Shown here: one piece after another, positions 34,429 through 47,259 of the stretch
How the letters are laid out: the number at the start of each line of letters is the position of its first letter
How positions within the stretch are numbered: the stretch's first letter is position 1
NCBI GenBank assembly: GCA_029204225.1
Contig: CM055092.1
Coordinates: forward strand, 84,274,694 to 84,338,693
Direction of reading: 5' to 3'
DNA from: Diphasiastrum complanatum
Taxonomy: Eukaryota; Streptophyta; Lycopodiopsida; Lycopodiales; Lycopodiaceae
DNA length: 64,000 nucleotides
Program-made: the position numbers and the translations under genes
Notes under the pieces: model-generated
What the model was told of the DNA's origin: nothing
Seen by the model: the letters and a program-made list of their open reading frames with translations, nothing else
Database searches by the model: none

Positions 34429-35672
34429 TGTTGGTGGTTTATGAGATGGAAATTATTAGCTCTAATACCACATATGTTGGGTGGATGCCTACAGATGAAA
34501 GAAAACAATAATGATAATGAAAGAATAGTAATAACTATGTTTAACAGGATCATGGATTACTTAGAGAATGGAGATTACGAGCTGTTCTTATGTGTTGAAT
34601 AAAATTATTAGTGTAGGAGTCTTAGACTGCTGTGAAAGAGAGATTGTAGAAATGATTAGACGTTTGAGACAGCCATGCAATTCTCTAATGCTGATAATAT
34701 GATATGAAGAGAATGTAGAAATAATTTAACGTCAGAGACAGCCATACATTTTTCTTTATATTGATGTTTGCGTAAGAGGAGTGAGAGTTAATTTCATTCA
34801 ACAAGAATGCAAAAGATGTTAAACAGTAGCGAATCTGTATAATAAAGTTGTAGTAACAACGATCAGACGACCATACAATTGCGTTGATAAGCGTGTGATC
34901 CTACTCACAGATTCAAAGCAATTGCTAAAGTTCTGGATATATCTCTCTATATATAATCACTAACTCTAAGGAGTCAGCTACTAAAAGACCCATTCTAGTC
35001 GTTTGATCTCTACCTAGTCATACTATAATATTCAATCTCTGATCTCCTTGTATCTTCAATCGCTCATTTACATTTATAGCAACTGGAAGATCTTGCATTA
35101 TTTTAGCTTTAAATTTACAAGATCGCTTAACAACTGATTTTTAACTGACTAATTAGAACAATTGTTATTGGAGCATGAAGATATAGATAGCATGTGAGGA
35201 ATCTTGTGTATTTCAACAGAGTGTCGGATTTTTTGCTTGTGTAGAATCCCGTGTAAAACCACAGTGTCGAGTTTTTTGCCTGTGTAGAATCTCGTGTAAA
35301 ACTGCAGTGTCGGGTTTTTCGCTTTTTCCCAAGACATAAATTACATGGAAAAATGCAGTTTTGCATTTTTTGCCTTTTGTCGCCTGTTAAAAATTGCATG
35401 TAAAAATGTAGTGTCGCATTTTTCGCTTTTTTGGAAGTGTTTGAAATGGCCTACAAACTGAGTAACACAAGTGTCGCAAAAATAAAAGTGACAGTGTCAG
35501 GATTTTCGCCTGTCAAAAATTGTGAGAAAAAATGCAGACTGTAGCGAAATTATTCTAAAAATGCAGACTGCTAAGAAATAGTTCATTTTCTGCAGGTTTC
35601 ATTTGAGAGAGTAAAATTGAGAGAAGGAAGGAGGGTAGTTAGTAAGAGTAGGAGTAAGATTGATCTCCAACA
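34429..35672 (-). repeat. 5' LTR of the nested copia element
   Basis: It starts TGTTGGTGGTTTATGAG and ends CTCCAACA on the + strand. Compared with the 3' LTR it carries about 400 extra bases (about 35,110-35,520) with tandem GTGTCG...TTTTTTGCCTGTGTAGAAT units. A 22-base extension at 34,407-34,428 also begins TGTTGG, so the low edge could be 34,407. Confidence 0.75.
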
Positions 35673-35677
35673 ATGGC
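35673..35677. other. Target-site duplication (right copy), ATGGC
   Basis: Identical to 21,757-21,761. Confidence 0.85.
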
Positions 35678-36492
35678 CTCTCCCAAAATGAGATGGGTAG
35701 AGATGCATCTAGCCTCAAAAACTTTGCACACTCGCATAGGCTTCTATTTTTTCTCTCGGCCACCCCATTTTGTTGGGGAGTTTAGGAACATGTGTACTCT
35801 CTTTTAATGCCATTACTCTCACAAAAATCTCTCATTCTATTGGAGATATATTCTCCTCCTATTGGAGACATATTCTCCTCCATTATCACATCTTAGAACT
35901 TTGATGCTAGAACTAAGTTGATTCTCAATAATAGATTTAAACTTTACAAAAGCTTTATATACAAGAATTTTCTTTGGCAATAGATCTATCCAAGTATGTC
36001 TAGTACAATCATCTATGAAAGTCACATACATTAAAGCACCTCCATTACTTTCATGAGAAAAAGAGTGTACATCAGAATGAATGAGATCTAAGGAGAGGTA
36101 GATCTTGACAAGGATCTCTTGTAGAATGTCTTATGATACTTTGCAAGTCCACAAGCCTCACACACTTTGCCACATCTTGAGAATGATTTAGAGAGGCCGA
36201 GAGCAAGCTCCTTGGAGGCCATAAATTCTATTGCTTGAAGATTAGGATGGCCTAATCTTTTATGCCATAGCTCTACTTGTGTCATCTCCTCCCTAACCAT
36301 GTTCACACTTTCAATGGCCACGTTAGCATCCAACTTAAAAAGTCTTCCTTGCTTAATGCTACTAGCTATGCACTTATCACTTTTCAAGATGGAACACACT
36401 TCATTCTTGAAATGTACATCTAGTCCATTATCCATCAATTGTCCCATCAACACTAAGCAAATTTTTAGTAATGAATGAAACATACAAGACAC
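35678..36492 (-). pseudogene. Host copia element: integrase, proximal part
   Basis: Minus strand from 36,492: VLMGQLMDNGLDVHFKNE, LWHKRLGHPNLQAIEFM (gag_pre-integrase), CEACGLAKYHKTFY (finger), MYVTFIDDCTRHTWIDLL, KVLRCDNGGEYVSN (second Asp), PQQNGVAERKN (Glu) and LRLDASLPISFWERP, then the ATGGC target site. A 22-bp tandem duplication (35,838-35,882) repeats the EYxSNRxR codons. The reading resumes at 21,756. Confidence 0.88.
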
Positions 36493-36523
36493 TATCTAGA
36501 TCTATCATTTTAGATGATCCTAA

Positions 36524-37515
36524 TCATAATGGAATAGTTCCAATACCATCTATTTTACATTCTTGATCACTAGTAGTGTAGATAGATTTCTTAGAATCAT
36601 TACAAGAAAGTAAAGTAGAGAAAAAATGCTTGTTAAATGACATGTGAGAACTAGCCCCACTATCAATCCACCATGTCTCTTTGCTTGATGTTACCATCAA
36701 AGATGTGTTGAAACCATCATCTTCCTCCTCCTCTTGTGCAAGGTTGCCTTGATGCTCATTCACTTACACTTTACCTTGGCTTTGTTCTTGTTCTTTTCTT
36801 TGAAAGTAGATCCACCATCCTTGAGCTTGGCCTCCTTGCCTTGGTGTTTCTTGAATGGTTGGGACTTCTTTTTGCCCTGGAAGTGAAATTTGCTTTTTCA
36901 TCACCATCTTGTAGAGACACATACCCCATCCTAGCTTTGAGGTGTAGAATCCTACTCTCCTCAACCATTATGTAACTTTTCAATGGTTGGGAGTTGATCT
37001 TGGATGGCAAACGTTTGAACAAGATTGGTGAAATCATCACCAAATCCATTCAATATGACTTGTACTAGTTCTTTATCTTGGATTTTGTCTCAATTGAGCC
37101 CAATTCTTTGTTTAAAGGTTTGATTCTTAGGACATATTCTTGTCCACTTTTTTCCATTTTGCTTCATGCTTTGGAGTACTTGATTCCTTAGCTTGAGTAC
37201 TCTAGAGGTGTTGTTGGATTCATAAATGTTCTTTAGTGAATCCCAAGCCTCTTTGGATGAGACACAAGTAGCTACCTATTTCAAGAGGTCATTGCTTAGA
37301 TTCATCTTCAAGCGTAAGCAATGCAAGGCTAATCTAGTCTTCTTCTTGTATTTCAATTATTCTTGAGTTCCTTGAGGTTCTTCCTCAACTCCAAGAACAA
37401 TATAATAGAGGTCATGGATCACAAATAGTGATCCCATCCTCACTTTCCATATGGAATAATTTGTGGATGTTAGTCTCTCACAAGATTCTAACAAAAATCC
37501 ACCCATGGAAGACAT
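36524..37515 (-). pseudogene. Host copia element: Gag and protease
   Basis: Gag from ATG 37,515: LESCERLTSTNYSIWKVRM, YYIVLGVEEEPQ, stop, EAWDSLKNIYESNNTSRVLKLRNQ, VILNGFGDDF, and a Lys-rich end. At least four stops or frameshifts occur. No clear CCHC knuckle was found. The protease part (36,763-36,524) is open: WWIDSGASSHMSFNKHFF has the DSGA active site. Confidence 0.85.
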
Positions 37516-38097
37516 TATGAATGGTTTGCTCTTTGAAATGCACAAAGATCTCTAAATATGAATGATCTAAGATAGACTTCTAGTTCACTAAGAAGCTTCT
37601 AGTCTTGTCCCTATCAAACTAGCCCAAGCTTAAATGATGGTATAATAAATCCACTCAAAATTCCTAGCAAAATACACTCTCAAAAATTTGTTCTAGCACC
37701 TTTTTGCTTGATATTACTTCACAGCCTTAAGATTTGAACAAATCAGTTATAATGATCCAATCTAATGCTTCAAATGAAATGCTTCAATGATTCAAACCTC
37801 TATTTGATCATTGTCATTTGATATAGTGAACCTAGATCTAGACAATGCACCAAAAAACATGAAATTTGGACTAGTATGCAAGATTTTGGACCAAAAACAA
37901 TTATGGAACTTGTTTTGACAGTTGTTGTACGGCCTCACATGTGTGGACAATACACATGTAGTCGAAAAATTGATTTGGACCAAAAAAATTGAAGCTACCA
38001 CTCTCTTAGAGCTCGCCCACACAATATTAGATCAAAAACAACAATTTGACAGTGATTTTCAAATGTTTAATGGATTGTTACATTCCTCTTGTAACAA

Positions 38098-38109
38098 GCT
38101 CTGATACCA
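38098..38109 (-). promoter_or_regulatory. Primer-binding site of the host copia element
   Basis: The minus strand is TGGTATCAGAGC, directly after the LTR end GAAAATGAACA. The LTR (from 38,110 upward, TGTTCATTTTC) is truncated or diverged after about 38,270. Confidence 0.75.
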
Positions 38110-38751
38110 TGTTCATTTTCTAATTTTGGGACAATGATTAATTGTACTAATCAATCTACAAGAGGTATTGATTTCCAAATCAAAGGATTCATCAAGTTCT
38201 ATTGACTATATCTTGATTTAGAAGCAAATCACTAACTATTTAGCAAGATCAATGAATGTAACATCAACCAAGTTAGAAGTGACAATGTCAACGGTATCGT
38301 CCTGCCTGTTAGAGGACACTCGGGCTAGTTCACTCTTGAAATGGCTCACATATATTGAAAACATGCAAGTCTTGATGCTCAACAATAGATCAACCTGTAA
38401 CTCGGTTGACCACCTAACAGATTTCTACTTCTAGTTGTTGCAAAATCGAATTGAACAAATCCCCACATACTGAAACTAATCTATACATACATCTGTCGTA
38501 AAATTGCATGTGGGCGTGAGCGACAGCGGAAGTTCGAGGATTGAGCGTGGTGTGTAGGAACGGAAGCGCAACAGTTAGCAGCAGAATTATTCAAGTAGAA
38601 GAATTCATACAAACTCGGTTGAGATTTGTGACCCAGAGACTCGGGCGAGGTCTGAATCCACCTGCAAGATTGATAGTACATTAGGTTGTTTAACACATAA
38701 AAAAATTGAAATATCACATATTTATACAAGTGCTTAAAAAAATATACAAAC

Positions 38752-41065
38752 CTAATCATCGATGACAAATTGTAAAGCGTATTTCGTACGTCATCGTTGA
38801 AGAGACCTCAAATAGAAAGTGGAAATATGAATTGCAGCATCTTATGTCAATCATGTGATTTCAATCCACTTAATTTACCATCTTTGGTAAATGACTTGCA
38901 TAAAGAATGTGCATAGCCTGTTGGAGTTCTCATTTGTTTTATGACATGTTTAACATATGAAAGTTGCTCTTTTGTAAGAATCCACGGCACGCTAGGTAGA
39001 ATCTCATCTCCACCTTTGGTGTATTGAATCCAATAAGGTCTTTTCACATCGGCCACTTGTAGATCTTTACAAGCTGCAGAGTGGTTTTTTATGCCAATGA
39101 TGTGGTTCCATAAGGATTCACCGACGTTTTTGAATATGTGCATAGGATCCAATAGATGGTTTATCAATAAATTCCTCCAATAGGATAATTTATGAAAAAT
39201 AGACAACCGTTTCATACCATCGATGGATTCATTCCATGAAGAATTAACATCGTGATGTTTAAGCCATTCACCATGCCATTCCGCTACTCCCATGCGTGGG
39301 GGTGCTGGTGTAGTTAGAGGATTATCTCCTCGCCCTCCAAAAAATCGCCTATTCAACCTTCAAAAAGGATGATTAGGCAGCAAGTATTTGCGATGATTTT
39401 TGTACACCACTTTTTTTAACATATTTATGCTATGTCGACCCTCCAAAAGTGGTCCACAAATATAACATGCATTGTAACCTGATGCTGTTAAGCCTGCATA
39501 GTTCATAAACCAAATTAAACATAAGCTTAGTTAGATCTACTCAAACGTTAGACCCTAAAACGAATTAGATTCATTATATAGATACCTGAACATTCACTTA
39601 AACCGGGGTAGTAGTCATGCATCGTCCACATTAGAATTGCACGAACAACGAAGTTTGGTTGTTGTAAAGGTCTCGAGATGTCATAAGTGTGAATACCATT
39701 CCAAAGAATGCACAATTCATCGATCAAAGGTGCAACATACACATCCATGTTCTTGGCCTTGTACTTTCCTGGAATCAATAAAGCCAATAACAAGTGTCCC
39801 GTTTCAATACTCAACCATGGAGGTATGCTGTAATTAACGAGCACAACTGGCCATGTGGACCAAGTTGACACTTGAACGCTAAAAGGATTTATGCCATCCA
39901 TAGCAAGGCCAAATCTCAAATTACGAGGTTGGTTTCTAAACTCGGGCCATTGGTCTTCAATATGTTTCCATGCAGGTGAATCACTTGGTTCTCGCATCAC
40001 ATCATCCGTAGATCGATTTTTGACATGCCAATCCATTAGTTGTGCCAAAGATTTACATCGAAATAAATGTTGCAATCGTGGGATAATTGGAAAATGTCAT
40101 AACACTTTTCGTGGCACTTTATCCCCTTGTACGTCATCTCGAAAACGTGAAGCGTTACACACTGGACATTGAAGCTTTTTTGAATGCTCACCTCTATATA
40201 GAACATGGTCTTCTGGACATGCATGTATTGTGTCATAATTCATTCCAAGCACGATCATCATCTTTCGTGCTTCTTTTTGTGTTTTAGGTATCCAATTTTC
40301 TTTCGGAAGTAATCGATGCAAAACCTAAAAAACGAGCAATGTGAGCTGTTAGGAAAGAGAAAAAAATTAACTTAATGTAAATATGCTATAAAGTATAATA
40401 GTTGTGTTATGCGTTAAGTACCCAAATAAAGATGTCACGCTACGATCACTCCATTTGTATATTGCTTAAAGGTTTAGAATAAGAATTGACGTAGCTAGTC
40501 TCAAAATGGATGCTCCAGGATATAGAGGAGTGTCTACCTCCTTGCACAATAGAATCTTATCTTCATCCATCTCAAATTGTTCATGATCTCTATTTTTATT
40601 AGAAGATGCATGCATATCATCATTCTCATTTGTTTCAAAGTAAGATTCAAACATGTTGTGTATTGCTTCATCGTGTTGCACCTCATCATCGTAATCATGA
40701 GAATCAAGTTGATTATTCTCTTTTCCAATTGTGTTTGCCTCTTCAATTTGTTTCATTCTTTGTTTTCTCATGTCTATCAAAACTTGACGTTGATTGTAAC
40801 TAAACACGGATGGATCAACTCCGTGGAATGGCATTCAATGTATTGGCTACACACATGAAACAAATTTCATAAGTGATATGTATAGATTGACGAAGATTAT
40901 AATAAAAAACAATCATATAAATCTAACAAACCTCAATGTCTTCCAAATTCGATGGTTGACCTTCTTCTTTTCGTCCAAACTTCCACAATGATTTTCAACA
41001 ATGCGTCTTTCACGCATCTTTTGTCCATCACACTTGAGGCATGTGCACCATATTTTATTTTGAAA
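38752..41065 (-). pseudogene. CACTA (En/Spm) transposase gene, TNP2-type, copy 1
   Basis: The transposase of CACTA DNA transposons binds and cuts the element ends. Inferred exons on the minus strand: about 41,060-40,934 (KCDGQKMRERRIVEN), 40,847-40,422 (acidic stretch, then TPLYPGA and YKWSDRSVTSLF), 40,324-39,596 (LPKENWIPKTQKEARKMM, HACPEDHVLYRGEH, CPVCNASRF, FPIIPRLQHLF, LAMDGINPFS, WPVVLVNYSIPPWL, LALLIPG, DVYVAPLIDEL) and 39,493-38,752 (GYNACYICGPLLEG, LLDPMHIFKNVGES, PYWIQYTKGGD, LKSHD). GT-AG borders are intact at 40,421/40,325 and 39,595/39,494. In-frame stops (near 40,463, 40,097, 39,357, 38,848, 38,806) and one frameshift in exon 1 disable it. No CACTA terminal repeat was found. Confidence 0.88.
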
Positions 41066-41534
41066 ATAATTTCTCTACGAGAAACAAAATCAAGTACATG
41101 TCACTTTAGCACAATATTTTAACTTATAATAACAAAGTTTTTATGAACAAGAACACATGCATGTTTATTACTTGCCCTGTTAACTTGAGTATTGTCTTCA
41201 TCGTTAGACTGATCTGAATGTAATTCATCTTGTTGTGATAAATTGCATATATGCACAAGTACAAAACACAAATAGCATAAAATTATTGTATGATTCTAAT
41301 GTTTTAATTTTTAGATATACCTATTCTTATACATTGTTGCTTACATGATTCTTATGCCAATGTTGGTGCAAGTTCGAGCTCTACACACATAACTGTCTTC
41401 TTTTGTTAACACAGGTATGAAAGTCCCACTCCAATATGCATTAAAGTTCTGTAATCAATTTTTTTTTCTACTTCATTTCAATATATTAGGGTTTATTGTA
41501 ATGTATTGTTTGTTTATGAATGTAGTAATCATGT

Positions 41535-42475
41535 CGGGGTCAGGCAGTGGTGAAAAGCTCCTTCTCATAGGTAGAATACCTAGTCTGAGCAGGATCCAGC
41601 TTCTTGCTTTCAAAAGCAACTGGTCTACCATCCTAATATAGGACCGCTCCTACAACAAAGTCGCTAGCATCCATATCAACTACAAAGGGTCGGTTAGGAT
41701 CAACAATGTGTAAAATTGGAGCCGTAGAAACACAATGCAGTGAGAGTCTCAAAACTCTCGTTCATTTCATCAGTCCATGTTATCAATGGAATTTTTCTGT
41801 AGCTACATTTTTTCTTCACCCCCTTAAGAACATTCATCAAGAGCAATGCTATTAAGTCATAGTCCAAAATGAACCTGTGAAAGAATCTTCTGAAGCCCAA
41901 AAAGAATTTCACATCATGAATTGTCAGAGGTCTGAGCCATTCTCGTACCTTACGGACTTTGTCATAATCGATTTGAAGACCTTTATCCGATATGACATGG
42001 CCTAGGTATTTGAGTTTAGTCTGGAAGAACTCACATTTTGACTCCTTAGCATAGAGCTTTTCTTGCTTTAGAAGATCCAAGATAATACGAAGATGATCTT
42101 CATGCTCCTCAAGGGTCCGCGACTGTAAATTAATATGTCGTCCAAATACAGCACCACAAAGTTTCCCAGATATGGACGAAGAATATCGTTTATCATCTGC
42201 TGGAAAGTGGCAGGCGCATTCGTGAGTCCAAAAGGTAACACTAAAAAATCATAATGGCCATACCTGGATCAAAATCCAGTCTTAGGAACATCTTTGGTCC
42301 TAATCCTTCTTTGATGGTAACCTGATCTAAGATCAATCTTGGAGAAATACTTAGGTCCATTCATTCGATCCATAAGATCATCCATCCTAGTTAAGGGATA
42401 ATTTGTTCTTGATGGTTAAATCATTTAACTTTTTAAAGTCACCACACAAACGTGTGCCACCATCCTTTTTACTAA
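41535..42475 (-). pseudogene. Ty3/gypsy RT-RNase H fragment
   Basis: Minus strand from 42,475: [28 protein letters not shown] (with frameshifts), [18 protein letters not shown], the catalytic [12 protein letters not shown] (about 42,130-42,165), [27 protein letters not shown], the connection domain, then DPNRPFVVDMDASDFVVGAVL (RNase H start) and YSTYEKELF, where it ends. YLDD is intact. It lies between the two CACTA copies. Confidence 0.9.
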
Positions 42476-42479
42476 CTAA

Positions 42480-42640
42480 TGTTGGATTATCTTTTCTACT
42501 CTCCTAAATCCTATGTAAATCTGCCTCCATTCATGTTGTTGCATTTTTACTCATGTTGTTGCACAATCTACATATTTGAATTGATTGTCGCTATAGTCTG
42601 CATAAATACAAGTAAGGGTAAAACTAACAACTTCTCTAAA
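42480..42640 (+). repeat. LTR fragment related to the LTR at 25,915
   Basis: It starts TGTTGGATTATC and shares CTACTCTCCTAAATCCTA and CTGCCTCCATTCATG with 25,915-25,970, plus the TCTGCATAAATACAAGTAA phrase with about 26,038. It abuts the gypsy fragment. Confidence 0.72.
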
Positions 42641-44210
42641 AATTCTTGGTTTGCAGACACAAACAAAACTCGTAGAGGCTTCTAAAGTCTCAAGAAATAG
42701 TTGACTCAGTCAAAGACACAGTGTGCGAGTTTGAACCTCAATATCTTAATAAAAAAATTAAAGTCCTTGTGGTTCAAACATAAAATTTTCTTTCAAAATT
42801 TCTCTGGTTTCAACCCTCATACAGATTTACCTTAGCAAGTTCCTAGGATTGTGTGCAAGTTTAAAAAATCGGTCCAGATATGTCTACGAGTTCTATTTGT
42901 GGAAAGAATCACTTAAAGCCTCACAGAAGCAATTTTTTTTTCAGGGTAAACTCGAGCAGGGTTCAAAAGACTGTTATTAATTGGTAACTCTTATTAAATC
43001 ATCATTGGTAACTCTTATTAATTGGTGAGGCTAATGAGATTTAATTTGGTGTAGGGTAGGAGTGAGAAAACCCTAATATCATATCCAAGTCCATCAAAAT
43101 ATATTATGGATAAAATCAGTGTACAAGAGATATGAAATATAAGCAATGACAATGTTTGTACATAATTTATTAATTGATTGAATGCAATTACACTTAGTTT
43201 GAGTGCTACAAAGTCTAAGGCCAATCCAAGTTGAATATTTGGAAAGATAATGAATAATAGTCAAGCTCTTGCCTTGTAAAGCTAGTATTGATCTTGGAGG
43301 CCAAAACCAAGCTAAAACAGCTACTTGTGCAATCTTGGTCACTTGAATACGTCTGTTGGTTGATAAAATATTCTACACATATAGTAGATTGTTGAAAAGT
43401 CTATATCAACTATTTTCCCTCCATGCTAGCACCCGTTGCCTCCAATTGTGCTATACGTTTGAACACACAAAAAACATGTGTTTCTTTTGATTCTCCTTCT
43501 ACAATTTTTGTAGTGCTCGATTGCATGTCCATAAGTAGTATGCCCAGTATATGCATCTTAATGTTTGAGTCCCTTAGAATTGGAAAATGGCTAGAACTTA
43601 TAATTACAAGCAGATGGCAACGTATGCCTTCTCCTCCTACCTCAACAAGCTTGTGACCCTTGATTTAGCCTTGTTATCAACCTCAAAGTTGTATGCTATA
43701 GTCAGAGTTTCCAACACGCCCCTTCCCTTTGAAATGAAATTCAGTTTCTAGCTCTAGGTTGAGGAAGGCAACTACTCCAGCTTTTTTATGGTCTTCGTAT
43801 CTTCATGAGTTATGACTTTTGATGGCTACTGAATGCCCTTCTTATGTCTAAATGTTCTCTTCATGATTCGCCTACCTCCACAAAGTGGGTCCATAATCCT
43901 TTCTTGTAGGGATCACTATCTACAAAATAAATAAATAAACAATTCGCTTCTTATGTGTATAAGGAAGAGTTGCAAATCACAAGCAAATCATAACACCAAA
44001 TTATGTGCCATATGCCACACAAACAGGGTGGAGATCTACTCCATTTTTTTGTACTTTTCACACACAAAAAATGTTAGGCAAAGCTAGGAGAAATATTTTA
44101 TGTGCTATTCCTCTTATCTGTCTAGTAAACAGCTTTATGGGTTTGCTCGAGTCCACAACCCATCGACTAACATTCAGTAAACTTCGAACACAATCCAATT
44201 AACCGGGTTC
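42641..44210. other. Intergenic DNA, no gene seen
   Basis: A short duplication (TTGGTAACTCTTATTAA at 42,979 and 43,003). Open frames lack motifs. Confidence 0.5.
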
Positions 44211-44214
44211 CAAA

Positions 44215-44335
44215 ATCCAATAGCGTTCCGGAACGCATGACCCTTACATTCTGGAACGCAGCTTTCCGGAACCTGGATCTGTTCCAGAATGCAGCGTTCC
44301 AGAACGTGATTGGAACACAACGTTCCAGAAGTGGG
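44215..44335. repeat. Array of GTTCCGGAAC-type palindromes
   Basis: Six or seven variants of (A)GCGTTCCGGAACGC, including a perfect 14-bp palindrome GCGTTCCGGAACGC at about 44,223, in 120 bases. Confidence 0.85.
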
Positions 44336-44421
44336 TGCAAGTTAGGTCCATTGTACGTACTTGAATACTCAAAGTTGAAACTTGAGGTCATGTGAATAGT
44401 GTGCCTACAATCTTTGTGATA

Positions 44422-47250
44422 CTAGTGCAAGCAGTCTTTGTAATAACATTTGAATTGTGAGTCAATATTATAAGTCAATATTCTCATTACATTGCTCGTC
44501 AAATACTTCTCATCATTATCTAAGTCCATACATTCATCTGAATCTAATACTAAGTGCAATCGTAAATTTCTCCGCCTATGAGTATGAGAGCTATGATCAT
44601 CTTCATCACTTTTTCCCTCTGGCCATTCTTCATTGAAACATGGCATTCCCATTGGCGATTGTCTTTCTACGTTCATATTTTCATTTGCGATCCCTTTTTC
44701 AATGATTTTAGCATCAAATGGGACTTGGATTTATGGCCCGATCAAGGGTTCTAGCTTGATTTTCGGTTCCTCATGCAAGTCGTTTGACATATCTGATGCA
44801 ATATCTTTGTCTTCAAATATACGTCGTGATCTTGTATTGAGTTGGACAACAATAACTACTGAGGGGATATTCGATCCGGATGAAATATGATCTACAATAG
44901 AAAAATAGAATCAATGCACAACGTGATCACAATTTGTGTTCAAAGTGATCAAACAAAAAAGTCACATAGAATAGAGTGCAATTTGCAAGGTAGTTATACA
45001 TGTTCACAATGTCATGGCAACACGAACTTATCATATGAATTCATAAGTATTACTTTTGTAGAGTCGATTGCAAAGAATCAGAACACATCCTTTCTAATCG
45101 TATCATTGTTTCCATGATAGTTAACTTTGAGTCATTTCATATCAAAGATGAAGTATACTCCATTACTTCCATAGTCAACCTCATAAATATGTGGAAGTGT
45201 GCCGACATAGTCTAGGTCACCTGAAATGATGTTTGTGTTGGTAGCACTACATCAACTCTCCTATTGTAAGTTTGCCATTATGCTGCAATCAAATGTGCAT
45301 CTTTTGGTGTCAATGGCCTCAACACAAAAGTGATATTCGTATGCCCACATGACATTGTGTTTTGTACTGGCACAACATATCTTGAAAATTCAGCACAACA
45401 TATCTTGAACATTTAAGGTTTAGGATTTAGAACTAGAATAAATAAATTTATATCACCCTTTTCAAACTAAAACATTACTTACCTACCATGAACAATTGCG
45501 AGCAAATTCTCACTCTTGTCTGTCACATGTTCACCATTTCTTGTTGCTTTTTTTAGAGTATTATAGATCCATTCACATGTGCATCAAGAAGGTAATTGTT
45601 CTAATGGCTCGTCATTCTCATGCAAATGGTGATTCACCATCCTGTTCCTTTTCATGTTTCGTCTCAAAGGCCAACTTCTCTTCTTTTTGGCTTTTTCATA
45701 CTTCGATTTCCACTTGTCCATTCTTCCGTAATTGTATAAAATGAACATTTTTTCACGTAACAACGCAGACATTTTTTTCACAACTCCTTTTCCCTGAGGT
45801 GATTCACCTTTAACATGTTCGTCCTCTTCAGCATGCCATAACCTTGGTGCGCTAAGATTTTATTTTCGAGAGATATTATGTGGTGTAAAACAATGATTCT
45901 TGAACAAGCCAACCTTCTGTGATGTTACCTTCTGGCCTTGCCTTTTGTCTCACAAAGTCTTTTAGAATTTTCATGAAACGCTCAAGGTAGAACATCCATC
46001 TAGTGTGCACTGGCCCGACAATGGAAATTTCATCAACCAAATGCACAAGTACATGAACCTGTATATCCATGAAAGAAGTTGGAAAATCTCTTTCTAGCAA
46101 GCACATAGCTTCAATCATTTTCAGTCGTTTTGAATGCATTTCACTCCATTTGTTCTCTTTTGAGGTGACCCACCTAACAGATAAACATTACATAAAATAA
46201 TGTACACATTCTTTTTGTATTGTCATGTCTTTTTTAGTGTCCCTAGTCACAAATGAGTTTTGTAAATGCCTGCCAATTGATGCTAATATCTACAAAGTAC
46301 TTCGTAGATTGTCTCCTAAGAAACCTCGAAGAATTGCAACATCTTCAGCCAATCGTGAGTTTTTAATCCACTTAACTTGTCATCTTCTTTGAAAGAGTTG
46401 CACAAGGAATGTGCATAGCCAGTTGGAGTTCTTATTTTTCAAGTATGACATTTTTTACATGTGAGAGCTCTCCCTTTGTTAGAATCCATGGCACACTAGG
46501 AGTACTTGTCATCCCATCATCATCGTTTTGAATCCAATAAGGTCTCTTTACCTTAGCTACCTCCAAGTCTTGACATGCTGCAACAGTGTCCTTTGCACCA
46601 ATTATATGTTTCGATATAAATTCCCCCACGTTTTTGTATATATGCATAGGATCCAAAGAGGTGATTTATCAGGAGATTATTCCAATAGGGTAATCATAGG
46701 AATATCAACAATATCTTCATGCTTGGAATTGACTTATCCCAAGAATCATTCACATCATGTTTTGATCCACTTTTACACTCATTCGGATGGGTGGAGGTGT
46801 GATTAAAGGGCCATCTTCCGGTCTTCCCCAAGCTTGCATGTCGAAAAAGGATGATCAATTTCGATGATTTTCATACATAACTTTCTTCAACAAATTTGTA
46901 CTATGATGACTTTCCAAATTTGTCCCACACCCACATGTAGCATGCTTTATATCCAGATGTTGTAAAACTTGCATTTATGATTGCATTAGAAAGTTCAAAT
47001 ATATTTATGAGATGTAATAGATCGTGAGAACAAATGATTATTATTAACAATCCAAACAAAGATTAATCATACCTGAACATTCACTTAAACTGGAATGCGT
47101 TAGCTTTTAGAGCAAACCTCAATCTCTTCTGGATTTGATGTTTGACCATCTGCTCTACTTCCATACTTCCACAACTGATCAATAACAATGCGTCTTTGAC
47201 GCGTCACTTGCCCGTCGCATCTAACGCCAGGTGCTCCACATTCGTTCTTG
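44422..47250 (-). pseudogene. CACTA transposase gene, copy 2, with DUF4218 and DUF4216-like parts
   Basis: Homologous to copy 1: RCDGQVTRQRRIVIDQLWKYGS (about 47,230-47,110) corresponds to exon 1, SLSECSG-splice (47,075) to the end of exon 2 with the body of exon 2 deleted, TSGYKACYM and LDPMHIYKNVGEF, PYWIQNDDDG, PWILTKGELSHVKNV (46,960-46,432) to exon 3. Downstream is a DUF4218 segment (46,139-45,876: LERDFPTSFMDIQVHVLVHLVDE, GPVHTRWMFYLERFMKILK, ARPEGNITEG), then ENLLAIVHGR and GDLDYVGTLPHIYEVDYGSN (45,230-45,130), resembling the DUF4216 region. There are many stops and frameshifts. It shows the C-terminal half that copy 1 lacks. Confidence 0.83.
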
Positions 47251-47259
47251 ATGATAATT

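Noticed and set aside
34459-34470. Second primer-binding-site-like word inside the nested element's LTR
   Set aside because: Shared with the 3' LTR copy at 21,791, so it belongs to the LTR; the real site is 34,391-34,403 next to gag.
38480-38661. Possible extra C-terminal exon of CACTA copy 1 after a CAG acceptor at 38,662
   Set aside because: The reading frame has no DUF4218 similarity expected at that place, so the apparent exon is not supported.
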